Shown piece by piece: positions 17,380 through 26,718 of a stretch of 64,000 bases of DNA. The stretch is from Methylacidimicrobium fagopyrum (GTDB lineage Bacteria; Verrucomicrobiota; Verrucomicrobiia; Limisphaerales; UBA11358): assembly GCA_026225255.1 (NCBI GenBank), contig JAMFSJ010000045.1:16765-80764 (forward strand), given 5' to 3'. The notes beneath the pieces were generated by a model, which saw only the letters and a list, made by a program, of their open reading frames with translations, was not told the origin of the DNA and made no database searches. The position numbers and the translations under genes are program-made. How positions within the stretch are numbered: the first letter of the stretch is position 1; each line of letters opens with the position of its first letter.

Positions 17380-20300
17380 ATGAAAAATCCCAACCGTCCC
17401 CTTGTCTCCCCCTCAAGTCGTCAAACGCTAATGAAAATCACCACCTTTACCGCGGCGATCGCTTTATCCGCGCTGACCGCATCGGCGCAGGATATTTTAT
17501 GGTCCGGCGGCACCGCCAGTTTCAACACGCCTTCCGGTTGGTCGAGTTTGACCGTGCCGACGAACACCAGTAACGCGGTCAATAACAGCGGCTCGAACAA
17601 TGTCGTGCAGATCAACGTGGGCAATCCGAATTGGACGGTGAACCAGATCAAGGCGGGCAATAGTGCCGGCGACGGCGCCTTCACGCAGAACGGCCAGACG
17701 GTGACGGTGATTGGCAGCAATACGACCTCAACGGCTTATATCACTTCCATTCGTCTTGGAATCGCGGCGGGCAGCACCGGGATTTACACTTTGAACGGTG
17801 GCACGCTTAATTATTCCAACGGTTTATTCACCGTGGGCGAACTCGGCATCGGCGCGCTGAATATCAATGGCGGAACCCTCACTGGCAGCGGCGTTTTCGC
17901 GGCCAACTACGGAGCGTTGGCAACGCCGAGTTCAACGACCGCCACCATGGACGGCGGCTTAAGCAACGCCGGGTTCACTTGGTTTGCTCAGGGATTTTAT
18001 GCGGCTAACTCAGCCTATGGCTTGCCCACGGCCGGCTCCACATTCACCAGCGTAAACTTTCCCGATCATTCCTATACGATGGCGGCGAGTTATACGACCA
18101 ATAACGCGGTGATGGTGGATTCAAACTATGTCAAGAGCGCGACGGTGACTTTGACCACGCCGACAGCGTATTCTGCTTTATCGTTCTTGGGCAGTGCCGG
18201 CAATCAGGCGATGACCATCAATTACAAGGTGCATCACGCCGATAGCACGATTGAAACGGGCACGCTGGTTTTTCCGGATTGGTTCGCGACGAACACGCCG
18301 GCGTATTCAACTTATGGCCGCGTCAGCGCCGACGGTCTGACGACCCAGATTCAAACTTCCGGTGCGCCGTTTCTATTCCCCTTGGATAAAACTTTGACGA
18401 ACACTGCGAGCGCGGTGACAAGCATTGACCTGACTTATAATACCGGCAGCGGTGGGGTCGCTTGTTTGATGGCGCTCAGCGGTTCTAACGGTTCCGGTTT
18501 CAGTCCGATCCCGATCACGGGTTACAATGAAGACTGTGTGGTTGATGTCAATCCAGGTTACAGCCAAGCCACCGACGTGGTGACTCAAACCAATGGCGCG
18601 GTGAATCTCACCGGTGCCGGCCAGTTGTATATCGGCAATTTCGGCACGGGTATTTACAATTTGAGTGGCGGCACCGTGGACGTTCACAATGCGATCGCCA
18701 TTGGTCGCGCCGGCGGTAACGGCACGTTGAACCTGACCGGCGGCAACTTTAATCAAGATGGCGGCGGCAACTTATTGGTCGGCACCGGCGCGAATGCGCC
18801 CACCGGCAGCAGCACGATTGGCGTATTGAATCAAAACGGCGGCACAATCAACTGCACCGCCCAGTTTCTGTGTCCGGAAACGCTGCCGAGCTTGGGCACT
18901 TACAATATGTCGAGCAACGCCGTCTTGAAAGCCCATGACTGGATCGCAATCGGTCGTAATGGTGGCGCGGGGGTTTTGAATATTTCCGGCAATGCCGTGA
19001 TCGTCCGCGACAACACCAATGACACCGGGGCGAATTTTGATATCGGCGCGGGCGGTCCCGGCACGGTTAATCAAAACGGCGGCGCGATCACCAATCTCGC
19101 GGGGCAAACGTGGATCAGCGAATCGGCGTCAGCCACTTGGAATTTGAACAGCGGGATCGCCAACTTGGGCGTCGTTCACATCGGCCAAACCAGCCAAGGC
19201 GGCGGCACGTTGAATCTGAACGGCGGCACCTTGATCGTTCAAGAATTGACCACGGGCAGCACGACGGCGGGAAGCACCGTGTATTTTAACGGCGGCACGA
19301 TTGTGGCCGTGACCAATAATGCGACCTTCATGCACGACCTTTCTTACGTTGAAAATGATGCGGCGGGCATCACCTTTAATTCCCAAGCGTTCAACATTTC
19401 AATGGCGCAAGAAATTGATGACAACGGCACGGGCGGCACGTTAACCAAGCTCGGCAGCGGCACGATGACTTTGGTCGGCGCGAATACTTATACCGGCAAT
19501 ACGATCGTCTCGAACGGCACGTTGATCGTCGGCACGAAGGCGGGAACGCAGAGCATCAACTACACGGTCGCGGACACCGGCGGGTTCGGCGTGGTGGCAC
19601 AATCGGTTGGGGGCGTGGTGAATGCCAGCAGCCTCACATTGGGTGGCGCGACGGGCGGCACCTTGAGTTTCAACTTGAGCAGCTTCGGCAATCCGAGCAG
19701 CGCCTTGTTAAATGTCAGCGGCACCCTGACGGCTAATGGAACTTTCACGGTTAATTTTCCCGCGCCGACCATCGCCGTCGGCACGATTCCCTTGTTGCAA
19801 TATGGCAGCCTCGTTGGTTCGCCGAATTATGTCCTCGGCACGCTGCCGACCGGCGTGGTCGCGCACTTGCAGACGACGGGCAATGTGTTACAACTCGTAG
19901 TGACCAGCGCGGCTTTCCCGCGTTGGGATGGTAGCGCCACCGGCGCGTGGGATTTGGGTCCGAACCAGGATTGGTATGATTTGGGCACGTTGGCATTGGC
20001 GGCCTACACGGATGGTCACGCGGTTGTTTTTGATGATAACGCCAGCGGCACCACGACCGTGAACTTGACGGCTACGGTTACCCCGACTTCCGTTCTCTTC
20101 ACGAACAACACGAAAGCGTATGCGATCATCGGCACGGGTAAGATCACCGGCACCACGGGCGTGAACAAAGTGGGTTCCGGCTCGGTCGCACTCTTAAATA
20201 CCGGCAATGATTATACCGGCCCGACGGTCGTCACCGCCGGCACGTTGATTGTCACCAATATTTCCGACGGCGGTTTGCCTAGTTCGATTGGGGCGGCTTC

Positions 20301-22809
20301 TGCGAACTCGACGAACTTGGTGTTCGGCAATGCCACCTTGAGCTATGTCGGCCCGACGGCGACGGCGAATCGTGGTTACAAAATGACCGGCAACGGCACG
20401 CTGGATATTGAAAGCAACTTGACCTTGAGCGGCCAAGCGCAAGCTACATCTGGCACGTTGACCAAGGTGGGTCCGGCCACCATGACTTACGCGGGAGCGA
20501 ATAATAACGTGTTGACGCCCGCCAATGTCGGCGGCGCGTATCAAGTGAACAACGGCACGGTGGTGTTCGACGGTTCCGCCGGCGTGCAATCAAACTCGGT
20601 GATCGGCGAAATGTGGGTCAGCGCCATCACCAACTACGCCGCGAATGTGGTTTTGACGAACACAACGCTCGGCATTTCCAGCTGGTTCGCCTTGGGTCGT
20701 GGTAATGGCAGTAACAATTTCCAACCGACCGCTTCATTGTATAACTCCAGACTGGTGTGCGGCAACGTCAGTTTGGGTTACGCCAACGGCTTGACCTTCA
20801 ATGTGGTTCGTCCGACCCTCAACCTCTTTGGCAATTCCCAAATCATCAACTCCGGAGCGTTCAACTTAAGCGAAAATAGCGGTTCCGCTTCGACCGTCAC
20901 GCTCGCGGATAATTCTGCCATCACCAACAGCGGCACCTTTACCTTTGGCCTGAATGGCACGGCGCTGGGCATCGTGACGTTGACCAATAACGCCAGTCTC
21001 ACCACCAGCAATACGGTGTGGGTCGGCAGCGGTGGCGGCAAAGGCGTGTTGAACATGAACTCCACCGGCGTGGTCTCCCTCTGCCAGGGCTCGGCGGGAA
21101 CCACTTTGTTCGTCGGCGGTAACGGCGGTATCAACGATGTCGGCCAGGGCGCCATCAACATCAACAGCGGCACCCTCAATTACGCGGGCAGCGCGAACTC
21201 GCTCTACATCCAAGTCGGGACTGGCGGGACGAATACTTACGGTTCCTTCAACCTCGCGGGCGGCACGGTCAATGAAAGTGCCGGCAACGGTTTCCGCGTC
21301 GGCTTCAGCGGGGTGGGTTCTTATGTGCAGACGGGTGGAACTTTGAACTGCCAACGTTACTTCGTCCTCGGGGGTAATGGCGCGGCGACAACGTTTGGTA
21401 ATGGCGTCGCCACCTTCACCGGCGGCACAGCCACGATTACTCCAACCTATAGCATCCATATCCCGGATGCCGCGAGTTGCACCGGAACCTTGAATCTGGG
21501 CACTTTGGCGGGTGGTAATGCCTCCTTGATCACATTGTCCACCGCAAACGGCGCAGGCGTGGTCATGCAAAATGGTGCCAGCGGTAACGGCACGTTGAAC
21601 CTCAACAGCGGCACGCTCCAATTGGCGAATCCGATCTACCGCGCCAATTCATCCGGCGGCAGCGCGGTGGTAAACTTGAACGGGGCGACGTTGCAGGCGG
21701 GCGCGAATAACATCACGCTCATCAACAATACCATCACCAACATTAATGTTTATAAGAACGGCATCACGGTCGACTCGATCGCCAACACAGCCACGATCTC
21801 CGGCAATTTGTTGACCACGACGGGCAACGGCATCTATCCCGCCGGCGGCATCATCACGGTGACCAACGCAGGCGGTGCGGGTTACATCGGCGCTCCGCTC
21901 GTCACGGTGAACGGCGGTTCCGGCACCGGCGCAACGGCGGTGGCCACGGTCTCCGGCGGTATCGTCACGAATGTGGTCCTGACCAGCCCCGGCCAAAACT
22001 ATGTCGCCGGCGACGTCTTGAGCCTCGTGTTCAAAGGCGGCGGCGCGACCACCGCAGCGAGCACGTTTATCTACACCTTGCAAGCGGGTGATTTGACGGC
22101 GAACGCGGTGGGTGGTTTGACCAAAATCGGCAGCGGCACGCTCTACCTCACTGGCGTGAACACCTACAAAGGCACCACGTTGGTCAGCACGGGAACATTG
22201 GGCGGCTCCGGCACGATTACCGGTCCGGTGATCGTGACCAACGGCGCAACGCTCTTGGCGGATATCGGCACGGTTGGCACAACGTTCACCATCAATAACT
22301 CCCTGACGTTGGCGGCGGGCAGCACTACGGCCATAAAAGTGACGCCGTCCAGCAACGATAAAATCGTTGGCCTGACCACCGTCAGTTACAACGGCGCATT
22401 GATCGTGACCAACACCAGCGCGACCGCCTTGACCAACGGGGCGACGTTCCAGTTGTTCAATGCTTCAACGGCGGGCACGGGCAACTTCAGTTCCGTCACC
22501 GTCTTGCCGACCAACAGTCTCGTAGCCACGTTCAACCCGACGAACGGCACCTTGACCCTCGCCTCGACTGTCATCACGCCGATTAGGATCAATCCTGTGA
22601 CCGTCGTCGGCGGCAACTTGATCCTCACCGGCACTGGCGGCACGCCGAACAGCAGTTATACGGTGTTGACCACCACGAACGTGACCACGCCGCTGGCCGC
22701 GTGGACGACGAACACAGCGGGCAACTTGAGCGGCACTGGCACGCTGTCCAACGCCATCCCGATCGACCCCACCACGCCGACGCAGTTCTTCCGCGTGCGT
22801 CAACCGTAA
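17380..22809 (+). CDS. giant secreted beta-helix protein with PATR repeats, paralogue 2
   Basis: An 1809-residue paralogue of the preceding gene. The ATG at 17380 is preferred over an in-frame TTG at 17320 because it yields an N-terminus that aligns with paralogue 1 (MKNP here, MKTP there) and a signal peptide (KITTFTAAIALSALTASAQ). The passenger is made of GTLNLNGGTL-type rungs, with PATR-like segments (LTKLGSGTMTLVGANTYTGN near residue 690; LTKIGSGTLYLTGVNTYKGT near 1590). A unique insert near residues 190-380 (ATVTLTTPTAYSALSFLGSA) looks like a separate beta-sandwich. The C-terminal 60 residues end FFRVRQP, as in paralogue 1. Exported, probably on the cell surface; role inferred as adhesion or matrix. 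Confidence 0.9.
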   Translation: MKNPNRPLVSPSSRQTLMKITTFTAAIALSALTASAQDILWSGGTASFNTPSGWSSLTVPTNTSNAVNNSGSNNVVQINVGNPNWTVNQIKAGNSAGDGAFTQNGQTVTVIGSNTTSTAYITSIRLGIAAGSTGIYTLNGGTLNYSNGLFTVGELGIGALNINGGTLTGSGVFAANYGALATPSSTTATMDGGLSNAGFTWFAQGFYAANSAYGLPTAGSTFTSVNFPDHSYTMAASYTTNNAVMVDSNYVKSATVTLTTPTAYSALSFLGSAGNQAMTINYKVHHADSTIETGTLVFPDWFATNTPAYSTYGRVSADGLTTQIQTSGAPFLFPLDKTLTNTASAVTSIDLTYNTGSGGVACLMALSGSNGSGFSPIPITGYNEDCVVDVNPGYSQATDVVTQTNGAVNLTGAGQLYIGNFGTGIYNLSGGTVDVHNAIAIGRAGGNGTLNLTGGNFNQDGGGNLLVGTGANAPTGSSTIGVLNQNGGTINCTAQFLCPETLPSLGTYNMSSNAVLKAHDWIAIGRNGGAGVLNISGNAVIVRDNTNDTGANFDIGAGGPGTVNQNGGAITNLAGQTWISESASATWNLNSGIANLGVVHIGQTSQGGGTLNLNGGTLIVQELTTGSTTAGSTVYFNGGTIVAVTNNATFMHDLSYVENDAAGITFNSQAFNISMAQEIDDNGTGGTLTKLGSGTMTLVGANTYTGNTIVSNGTLIVGTKAGTQSINYTVADTGGFGVVAQSVGGVVNASSLTLGGATGGTLSFNLSSFGNPSSALLNVSGTLTANGTFTVNFPAPTIAVGTIPLLQYGSLVGSPNYVLGTLPTGVVAHLQTTGNVLQLVVTSAAFPRWDGSATGAWDLGPNQDWYDLGTLALAAYTDGHAVVFDDNASGTTTVNLTATVTPTSVLFTNNTKAYAIIGTGKITGTTGVNKVGSGSVALLNTGNDYTGPTVVTAGTLIVTNISDGGLPSSIGAASANSTNLVFGNATLSYVGPTATANRGYKMTGNGTLDIESNLTLSGQAQATSGTLTKVGPATMTYAGANNNVLTPANVGGAYQVNNGTVVFDGSAGVQSNSVIGEMWVSAITNYAANVVLTNTTLGISSWFALGRGNGSNNFQPTASLYNSRLVCGNVSLGYANGLTFNVVRPTLNLFGNSQIINSGAFNLSENSGSASTVTLADNSAITNSGTFTFGLNGTALGIVTLTNNASLTTSNTVWVGSGGGKGVLNMNSTGVVSLCQGSAGTTLFVGGNGGINDVGQGAININSGTLNYAGSANSLYIQVGTGGTNTYGSFNLAGGTVNESAGNGFRVGFSGVGSYVQTGGTLNCQRYFVLGGNGAATTFGNGVATFTGGTATITPTYSIHIPDAASCTGTLNLGTLAGGNASLITLSTANGAGVVMQNGASGNGTLNLNSGTLQLANPIYRANSSGGSAVVNLNGATLQAGANNITLINNTITNINVYKNGITVDSIANTATISGNLLTTTGNGIYPAGGIITVTNAGGAGYIGAPLVTVNGGSGTGATAVATVSGGIVTNVVLTSPGQNYVAGDVLSLVFKGGGATTAASTFIYTLQAGDLTANAVGGLTKIGSGTLYLTGVNTYKGTTLVSTGTLGGSGTITGPVIVTNGATLLADIGTVGTTFTINNSLTLAAGSTTAIKVTPSSNDKIVGLTTVSYNGALIVTNTSATALTNGATFQLFNASTAGTGNFSSVTVLPTNSLVATFNPTNGTLTLASTVITPIRINPVTVVGGNLILTGTGGTPNSSYTVLTTTNVTTPLAAWTTNTAGNLSGTGTLSNAIPIDPTTPTQFFRVRQP

Positions 22810-22834
22810 GTCGCGGTTACGTTGGCAAAATTCA

Positions 22835-22862
22835 GGGGCGTCCTTTCGGGGACGCCCTTTTT
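22835..22862 (+). terminator. rho-independent terminator after beta-helix gene 2
   Basis: Stem GGGCGTCC / GGACGCCC, loop TTTCG, then five T. The stop-codon region leading into it is also conserved with the first copy at 17129-17180. Confidence 0.9.
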
Positions 22863-22967
22863 GTTTTGGGTCGGGAATTTTTTAACGCGCCGTTCCAAGC
22901 TGGCCTATCGCTGCGGTCACGCCTATCTTGGCTCCAATATTTTAGCGGAACAATTTCACAGCCCATT

Positions 22968-23186
22968 ATGAACAAAGCAGAAATCGCGGCGGGATTACGC
23001 CAGGAAGTCGGCGAACTGGAAGTTGCCATCACCAAATTGCAGGCGCGCTTCGAACGGTTGAAAACGTTCGTGCTCAATCTGGAATCCGAGATCGCGCCAC
23101 CCCCAGCAGCGCCGGAACCTGACAGCGCGTTCCGAAAAACAATTGACCGCGTGTTCGGCGAAAAGCCAAAACCGCGCAAACGTTAA
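22968..23186 (+). CDS. small hypothetical coiled-coil protein
   Basis: A 72-residue protein starting MNKAEIAAGLRQEVGEL. The first 45 residues form an amphipathic helix with heptad spacing of Leu/Val (coiled coil), followed by a Pro-rich linker (APPPAAPEP) and a basic end (FGEKPKPRKR). It stands alone after the beta-helix terminator. Length and composition resemble small cytoplasmic coiled-coil proteins, but no family was recognised. A longer in-frame ORF beginning at 22701 only shadows the beta-helix gene. Confidence 0.6.
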   Translation: MNKAEIAAGLRQEVGELEVAITKLQARFERLKTFVLNLESEIAPPPAAPEPDSAFRKTIDRVFGEKPKPRKR

Positions 23187-23293
23187 ACCGCTGGGACACA
23201 CCATTTTCATTGAACCGTGCGACCTTTGCCGGTGTCAATGAACCCCCCATTCCAGCCGGCTTTCCCCAGCGACGGCCACGGGTGATTAAAAAA

Positions 23294-24259
23294 CTAGGAC
23301 TGGATGGTTTCCAGCGTGACGGAAATTTTTGGACGCTCGCCGCTCGTTTTTAATTTTGTGAACAGCCCGCGCCAGAAACCCAAACCGTAAAGCAGATGCG
23401 TCAACACGATGAACGGCAACGCGCCCAAGCTATTGACCCAACCACCGAGCGGACTGAGCGCGAACGTTTGCGCGATCACCGCGAACGCATAGAACGCCAG
23501 CGGAACGAGCACGATTTTACCCAATAACGGCAAGGTAAAAATCAGCGCAACGAGATACACGCAAAATAATGGCGGCACAAAATTCAAGGCCGAGCCGGGC
23601 GTCGGGTGCACCCGGAATTGCTCGGCGCGACCGCGACCGTAAGTGAACAGCATTTTGAAAAACGCTTTTAAATTGCGCCGCGGTCGACGATGAACCATGA
23701 ATTGCGGATCGTAAATCAATTGACCGCCGCGCTCTTGCAAGGCATCCATCAACGCATTTTCTTCGTTGGGATAAAGCAATTCGTTGAAACCGCCCAGCTC
23801 GAGCATATCCGCGCGCCGCGCCATGAGATTGCAGAGAATCAATTCCTTCTCGCCAGCGGGACGTCGTTGCCCGACCGGCGTGTAACGCGCGCGACTGGGA
23901 CCGAACGCCAGCCAACTCGTGAGCGTGAGCGCAAAAACTTGTTCCAATCGCGGCGCGGTCGGCGGACACAGATTCGGTCCACCGACCATTTTCACTTTGT
24001 CGTCCGCAAATAATTTTACGGCGCGACGCAGATTGTCGGGCGGCGCAACCGAATCGTCATCGAGGAAATAAATCAGTTCGCCCCGCGCGATTTTGAGCGC
24101 GGCATTACGCTGCACGGACGGCTGTTTGCCGCGCGCGACGATGATCTGCAATTTGTCCGCCGGATAATCCAACCGGCGCGCCGCGGCAACTGCCAGGATT
24201 TCGCTTTCATCCAGGCGCGCGGGGACAATGACGGTAACGGTCGGTTCGCTCACGCGCAA
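23294..24259 (-). CDS. glycosyltransferase family 2, membrane-associated
   Basis: A 321-residue GT-A fold enzyme. It starts with the nucleotide-sugar binding strand (VTVIVPARLDES). The metal-binding DxD is in IYFLDDDSVAPP, followed by the acceptor region GGFNELLYPNEENALMD, where the ED/EN pair sits in the place of the catalytic base. The C-terminal third is hydrophobic with three or four membrane segments (FCVYLVALIFTLPLLGKIVL and following), as in enzymes that make cell-surface polysaccharides. The start is TTG at 24259 or GTG at 24253; no ATG fits. Sugar and acceptor cannot be predicted. Confidence 0.85.
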   Translation of the reverse strand: MRVSEPTVTVIVPARLDESEILAVAAARRLDYPADKLQIIVARGKQPSVQRNAALKIARGELIYFLDDDSVAPPDNLRRAVKLFADDKVKMVGGPNLCPPTAPRLEQVFALTLTSWLAFGPSRARYTPVGQRRPAGEKELILCNLMARRADMLELGGFNELLYPNEENALMDALQERGGQLIYDPQFMVHRRPRRNLKAFFKMLFTYGRGRAEQFRVHPTPGSALNFVPPLFCVYLVALIFTLPLLGKIVLVPLAFYAFAVIAQTFALSPLGGWVNSLGALPFIVLTHLLYGLGFWRGLFTKLKTSGERPKISVTLETIQS

Positions 24260-24388
24260 AATTTAGAGTTCAAAGCCCGGACTTCAAAGTCCAATTTTCA
24301 AATTCATTCATCCGTGGTTTCGTTTTTCTTTGCACCAGCGGGTCTTTGTGCCTTTGCGTTGAATTCTTTTTTCATTTATTCTTCGCGC

Positions 24389-25372
24389 ATGAATTACCGC
24401 ACTTTAGGCCGCACGGGTTGGAAGATTTCTGAAATCAGTTTTGGCGCGTGGGCCATCGGCGGCGCGTGGGGCGATGTGGATGATGCGGAATCGCTCGCGG
24501 CGCTGCATGCCGCGCTCGATGGCGGAGTAAATTTCTTCGACACCGCCGATGTTTATGGCGATGGCCGCAGTGAACGCCTGTTCGCCAAATTGAAAAAGGA
24601 ACGCAAAGAAAAATTTCACGTCGCCACCAAAGCCGGACGTCGGCTGCCGCAACAAACGCCGGAAGGTTACAGTCGCAAAAATCTCACGGCGTGGGTGGAG
24701 CGCAGTTTGAAGAACCTGAACACGGACACGCTTGAGCTGTTGCAACTGCATTGTCCGCCGACGCCGGTTTATTATATGCCCGAGGTTTTTGGAATTCTCG
24801 ATGACCTCGTCAAAGCTGGCAAAGTGCAATACTACGGTGTGAGCGTGGAAAAAGTAGAGCAAGCGCTCAAGGCCATTGAGTTTCCCAACGTCCAAACAGT
24901 GCAGATTATTTTCAATATGTTTCGCCAACGTCCGGCGGAATTATTTTTCGCCGAAGCGCAGAAACGCAAGGTCGGCATTCTGGCGCGGGTGCCGCTGGCG
25001 TCGGGCATGTTGTCCGGCAAAATTTCGGCGGCGAGCAAGTTCGCGAAGGACGACCATCGGAATTTCAATCGTCACGGCGAAGCGTTTGATCGCGGCGAAA
25101 CTTTTTCCGGCGTGGATTTTGCGACCGGCCTGCGCGCGGTGGACGAATTGAAATCGCTCGCGCCGAAAAACGTCGCGCTCGCGCAATTTGCGTTGCGCTG
25201 GATCCTTGAATTTCCCGCCGTCACCTGCGCGATTCCCGGCGCGAAACGTCCGGCGCAAGTCACGGAAAATATCGCCGCGTCAGCTTTAAAGCCGCTCTCA
25301 AAACCGACGTTAAAAAAGATTCGCGCGCTTTACGACCGCGAAATCAAACCGCTCGTGCATCATTATTGGTGA
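24389..25372 (+). CDS. aldo/keto reductase
   Basis: A 327-residue NADPH-dependent oxidoreductase. The ATG at 24389 starts directly before the family signature (MNYRTLGRTGWKISEISFG). Catalytic tetrad residues can be read as Asp and Tyr in FFDTADVYGDG, Lys in HVATKAGR, and His in LQLHCPPTP. The C-terminal cofactor signature is ITCAIPGAKRP-like (TCAIPGAKRPAQVTENIAA). The protein belongs to the group of aldo/keto reductases often annotated as general stress or sugar reductases. It is monocistronic, with a repeat-rich 5' region shared with the divergent glycosyltransferase. Substrate unknown. Confidence 0.92.
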   Translation: MNYRTLGRTGWKISEISFGAWAIGGAWGDVDDAESLAALHAALDGGVNFFDTADVYGDGRSERLFAKLKKERKEKFHVATKAGRRLPQQTPEGYSRKNLTAWVERSLKNLNTDTLELLQLHCPPTPVYYMPEVFGILDDLVKAGKVQYYGVSVEKVEQALKAIEFPNVQTVQIIFNMFRQRPAELFFAEAQKRKVGILARVPLASGMLSGKISAASKFAKDDHRNFNRHGEAFDRGETFSGVDFATGLRAVDELKSLAPKNVALAQFALRWILEFPAVTCAIPGAKRPAQVTENIAASALKPLSKPTLKKIRALYDREIKPLVHHYW

Positions 25373-25449
25373 GCGGGCAAAATCCATTGCCACGACGCCG
25401 GGTTTGGTTCATTGTGAGATGCCAGTAAAAATTTAATCCTCAACTATTT

Positions 25450-26235
25450 ATGGATCAAACCACCGCTCCTGCCCTGCAACATCTTTTCAGCACCTCGCTC
25501 GCGTTCCTCATTCCGCTGTGCGTCGTGCTGTTTATTTTCGCGCCACAATCCGTGCGCATCTTGCGCGAATATGAGCGCGGCGTCATTTTCCGGCTGGGCA
25601 AACTCACGGGCGCGCGCGGGCCGGGTTTGATTTTTCTGATTCCGTTCGTGGATCGCATGGTGAAAATGGATTTGCGCGTGGTGACGATTGATGTGCCGAA
25701 ACAGGAAATCATGACAAAGGACAACGTGCCGGCGACGGTGGACGCGGTGGTTTATTTCAAGGTGGTCGAACCGGAAGCGGCGGTCATCAAGGTGGAAAAT
25801 TATTGGAAGGCGACGTCGCTCATCGCGCAGACGACGTTGCGCAGCGTGCTCGGGCAATCGCCGTTGGACGACCTGCTGTCGCAACGCGATATCATCAATC
25901 AAAAGTTGCAGGAGATCATTGATAAACAGACCGGCCCGTGGGGCATCAAAGTCACGTCGGTCGAGGTGAAAGAGGTGGCGTTGCCGGACAGCATGAAGCG
26001 CGCGATGGCGAAACAGGCGGAGGCGGAACGTGAACGTCGCGCGAAAGTAGTGAATGCCCAAGGCGAATTTGAAGCCGCCGAAAAAATGGTGCAAGCCGCG
26101 TCGTTGATCGCCAAAGAACCGATCGCGTTGCAACTGCGTTATCTCCAGACGATGCGCGAAATGGCAAGCGAACATAACACGACGACGTTTCTGCCGTTGC
26201 CCATTGATTTATTCAGCGCGTTTTTGAAAAAATGA
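25450..26235 (+). CDS. slipin / stomatin-like SPFH (band 7) protein
   Basis: A 261-residue membrane scaffold protein. An N-terminal hydrophobic hairpin (residues about 16-32) is followed by the stomatin signature ([20 protein letters not shown]) and the band 7 domain with [27 protein letters not shown] and the helical stretch [19 protein letters not shown]. Length and order match prokaryotic slipins, which oligomerise at the membrane and are often linked to an NfeD protease; no nfeD gene is adjacent here. It is followed by a weak terminator. Confidence 0.93.
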   Translation: MDQTTAPALQHLFSTSLAFLIPLCVVLFIFAPQSVRILREYERGVIFRLGKLTGARGPGLIFLIPFVDRMVKMDLRVVTIDVPKQEIMTKDNVPATVDAVVYFKVVEPEAAVIKVENYWKATSLIAQTTLRSVLGQSPLDDLLSQRDIINQKLQEIIDKQTGPWGIKVTSVEVKEVALPDSMKRAMAKQAEAERERRAKVVNAQGEFEAAEKMVQAASLIAKEPIALQLRYLQTMREMASEHNTTTFLPLPIDLFSAFLKK

Positions 26236-26270
26236 AAAAAACCGGAAACACGCATAGGAAAGCCGCCATT

Positions 26271-26295
26271 CAGGAAATAAATAAATTCCTGTTTT
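26271..26295 (+). terminator. possible weak terminator after slipin
   Basis: A 6-bp stem CAGGAA/TTCCTG with an AT-rich loop, followed by TTTTC and an AT-rich run. The stem is short and AT-rich, so the call is tentative. Confidence 0.4.
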
Positions 26296-26321
26296 CATAT
26301 TTTTCTTATTAAAATTGTTTT

Positions 26322-26567
26322 ATGCCGATTTACGAATACGAAGTGTGCGAGGGGGGTTGCAAAGTGTGCGGCGGAACGTTCACGTTGAACCGGCCGTTAT
26401 CCGCGAAGCCGTTGACCAATTGTCCGGCGTGCAAAAAGCCGGTGCGCAAGATCATTTCCGGTTTCAGCACGCCGCATAAACTCAAGCCGCTGTCCATCAG
26501 CGATGCCAAGAACGCGGGTTTTACCGTGCTCAAGCGCGTGAACAAGGGTGAATACGAGAAGCAGTGA
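26322..26567 (+). CDS. FmdB-like zinc ribbon protein
   Basis: An 81-residue small regulator-like protein. It begins with the family hallmark MPIYEYEVC and has four cysteines arranged as two CxxC knuckles (CKVC and CPACKKPVRK), followed by IISGFSTP. Such proteins are usual short zinc ribbons of the FmdB/CxxC_CxxC_SSSS group; the molecular role is not established. It lies 86 bp after the slipin gene. Confidence 0.85.
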   Translation: MPIYEYEVCEGGCKVCGGTFTLNRPLSAKPLTNCPACKKPVRKIISGFSTPHKLKPLSISDAKNAGFTVLKRVNKGEYEKQ

Positions 26568-26573
26568 AGGGCA

Positions 26574-26601
26574 AGTTGAGAGTTGGGAGTTGATGGTTGA
26601 T
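26574..26601. repeat. heptanucleotide tract (AGTTGAG type), four units
   Basis: Four successive 7-nt units AGTTGAG, AGTTGGG, AGTTGAT, GGTTGAT directly after the FmdB stop codon. Confidence 0.7.
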
Positions 26602-26677
26602 AGTGGAACCTAGCAAAATCCGAGGGCAGCGGATTTGAATCGTTTTAAAACTACACCAACTTTTTTTGAGTTCATTT

Positions 26678-26706
26678 TTGACGGAAGTGGTCTATTAAGC
26701 TAAGAT
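26678..26706 (+). promoter_or_regulatory. sigma-70-like promoter of secreted hypothetical gene
   Basis: TTGACG (26678-26683), 17-bp spacer, TAAGAT (26701-26706). The start codon is only 13 bp after the -10 box, so the transcript would have a very short leader. Confidence 0.55.
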
Positions 26707-26718
26707 GCAAGGCTAGAG

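Noticed and set aside
13000..22800. Minus-strand ORFs opposite the beta-helix genes
   Set aside because: Antisense shadows created by the repetitive Gly/Asn/Thr codons; no signal peptide or family motif.
12605..22809. Classical type V autotransporters
   Set aside because: No C-terminal beta-barrel domain can be seen; only passenger-like repeats and a short common C-terminus.
26236..26321. tRNA or small RNA gene between slipin and FmdB
   Set aside because: Only a short AT-rich hairpin is present; no cloverleaf.
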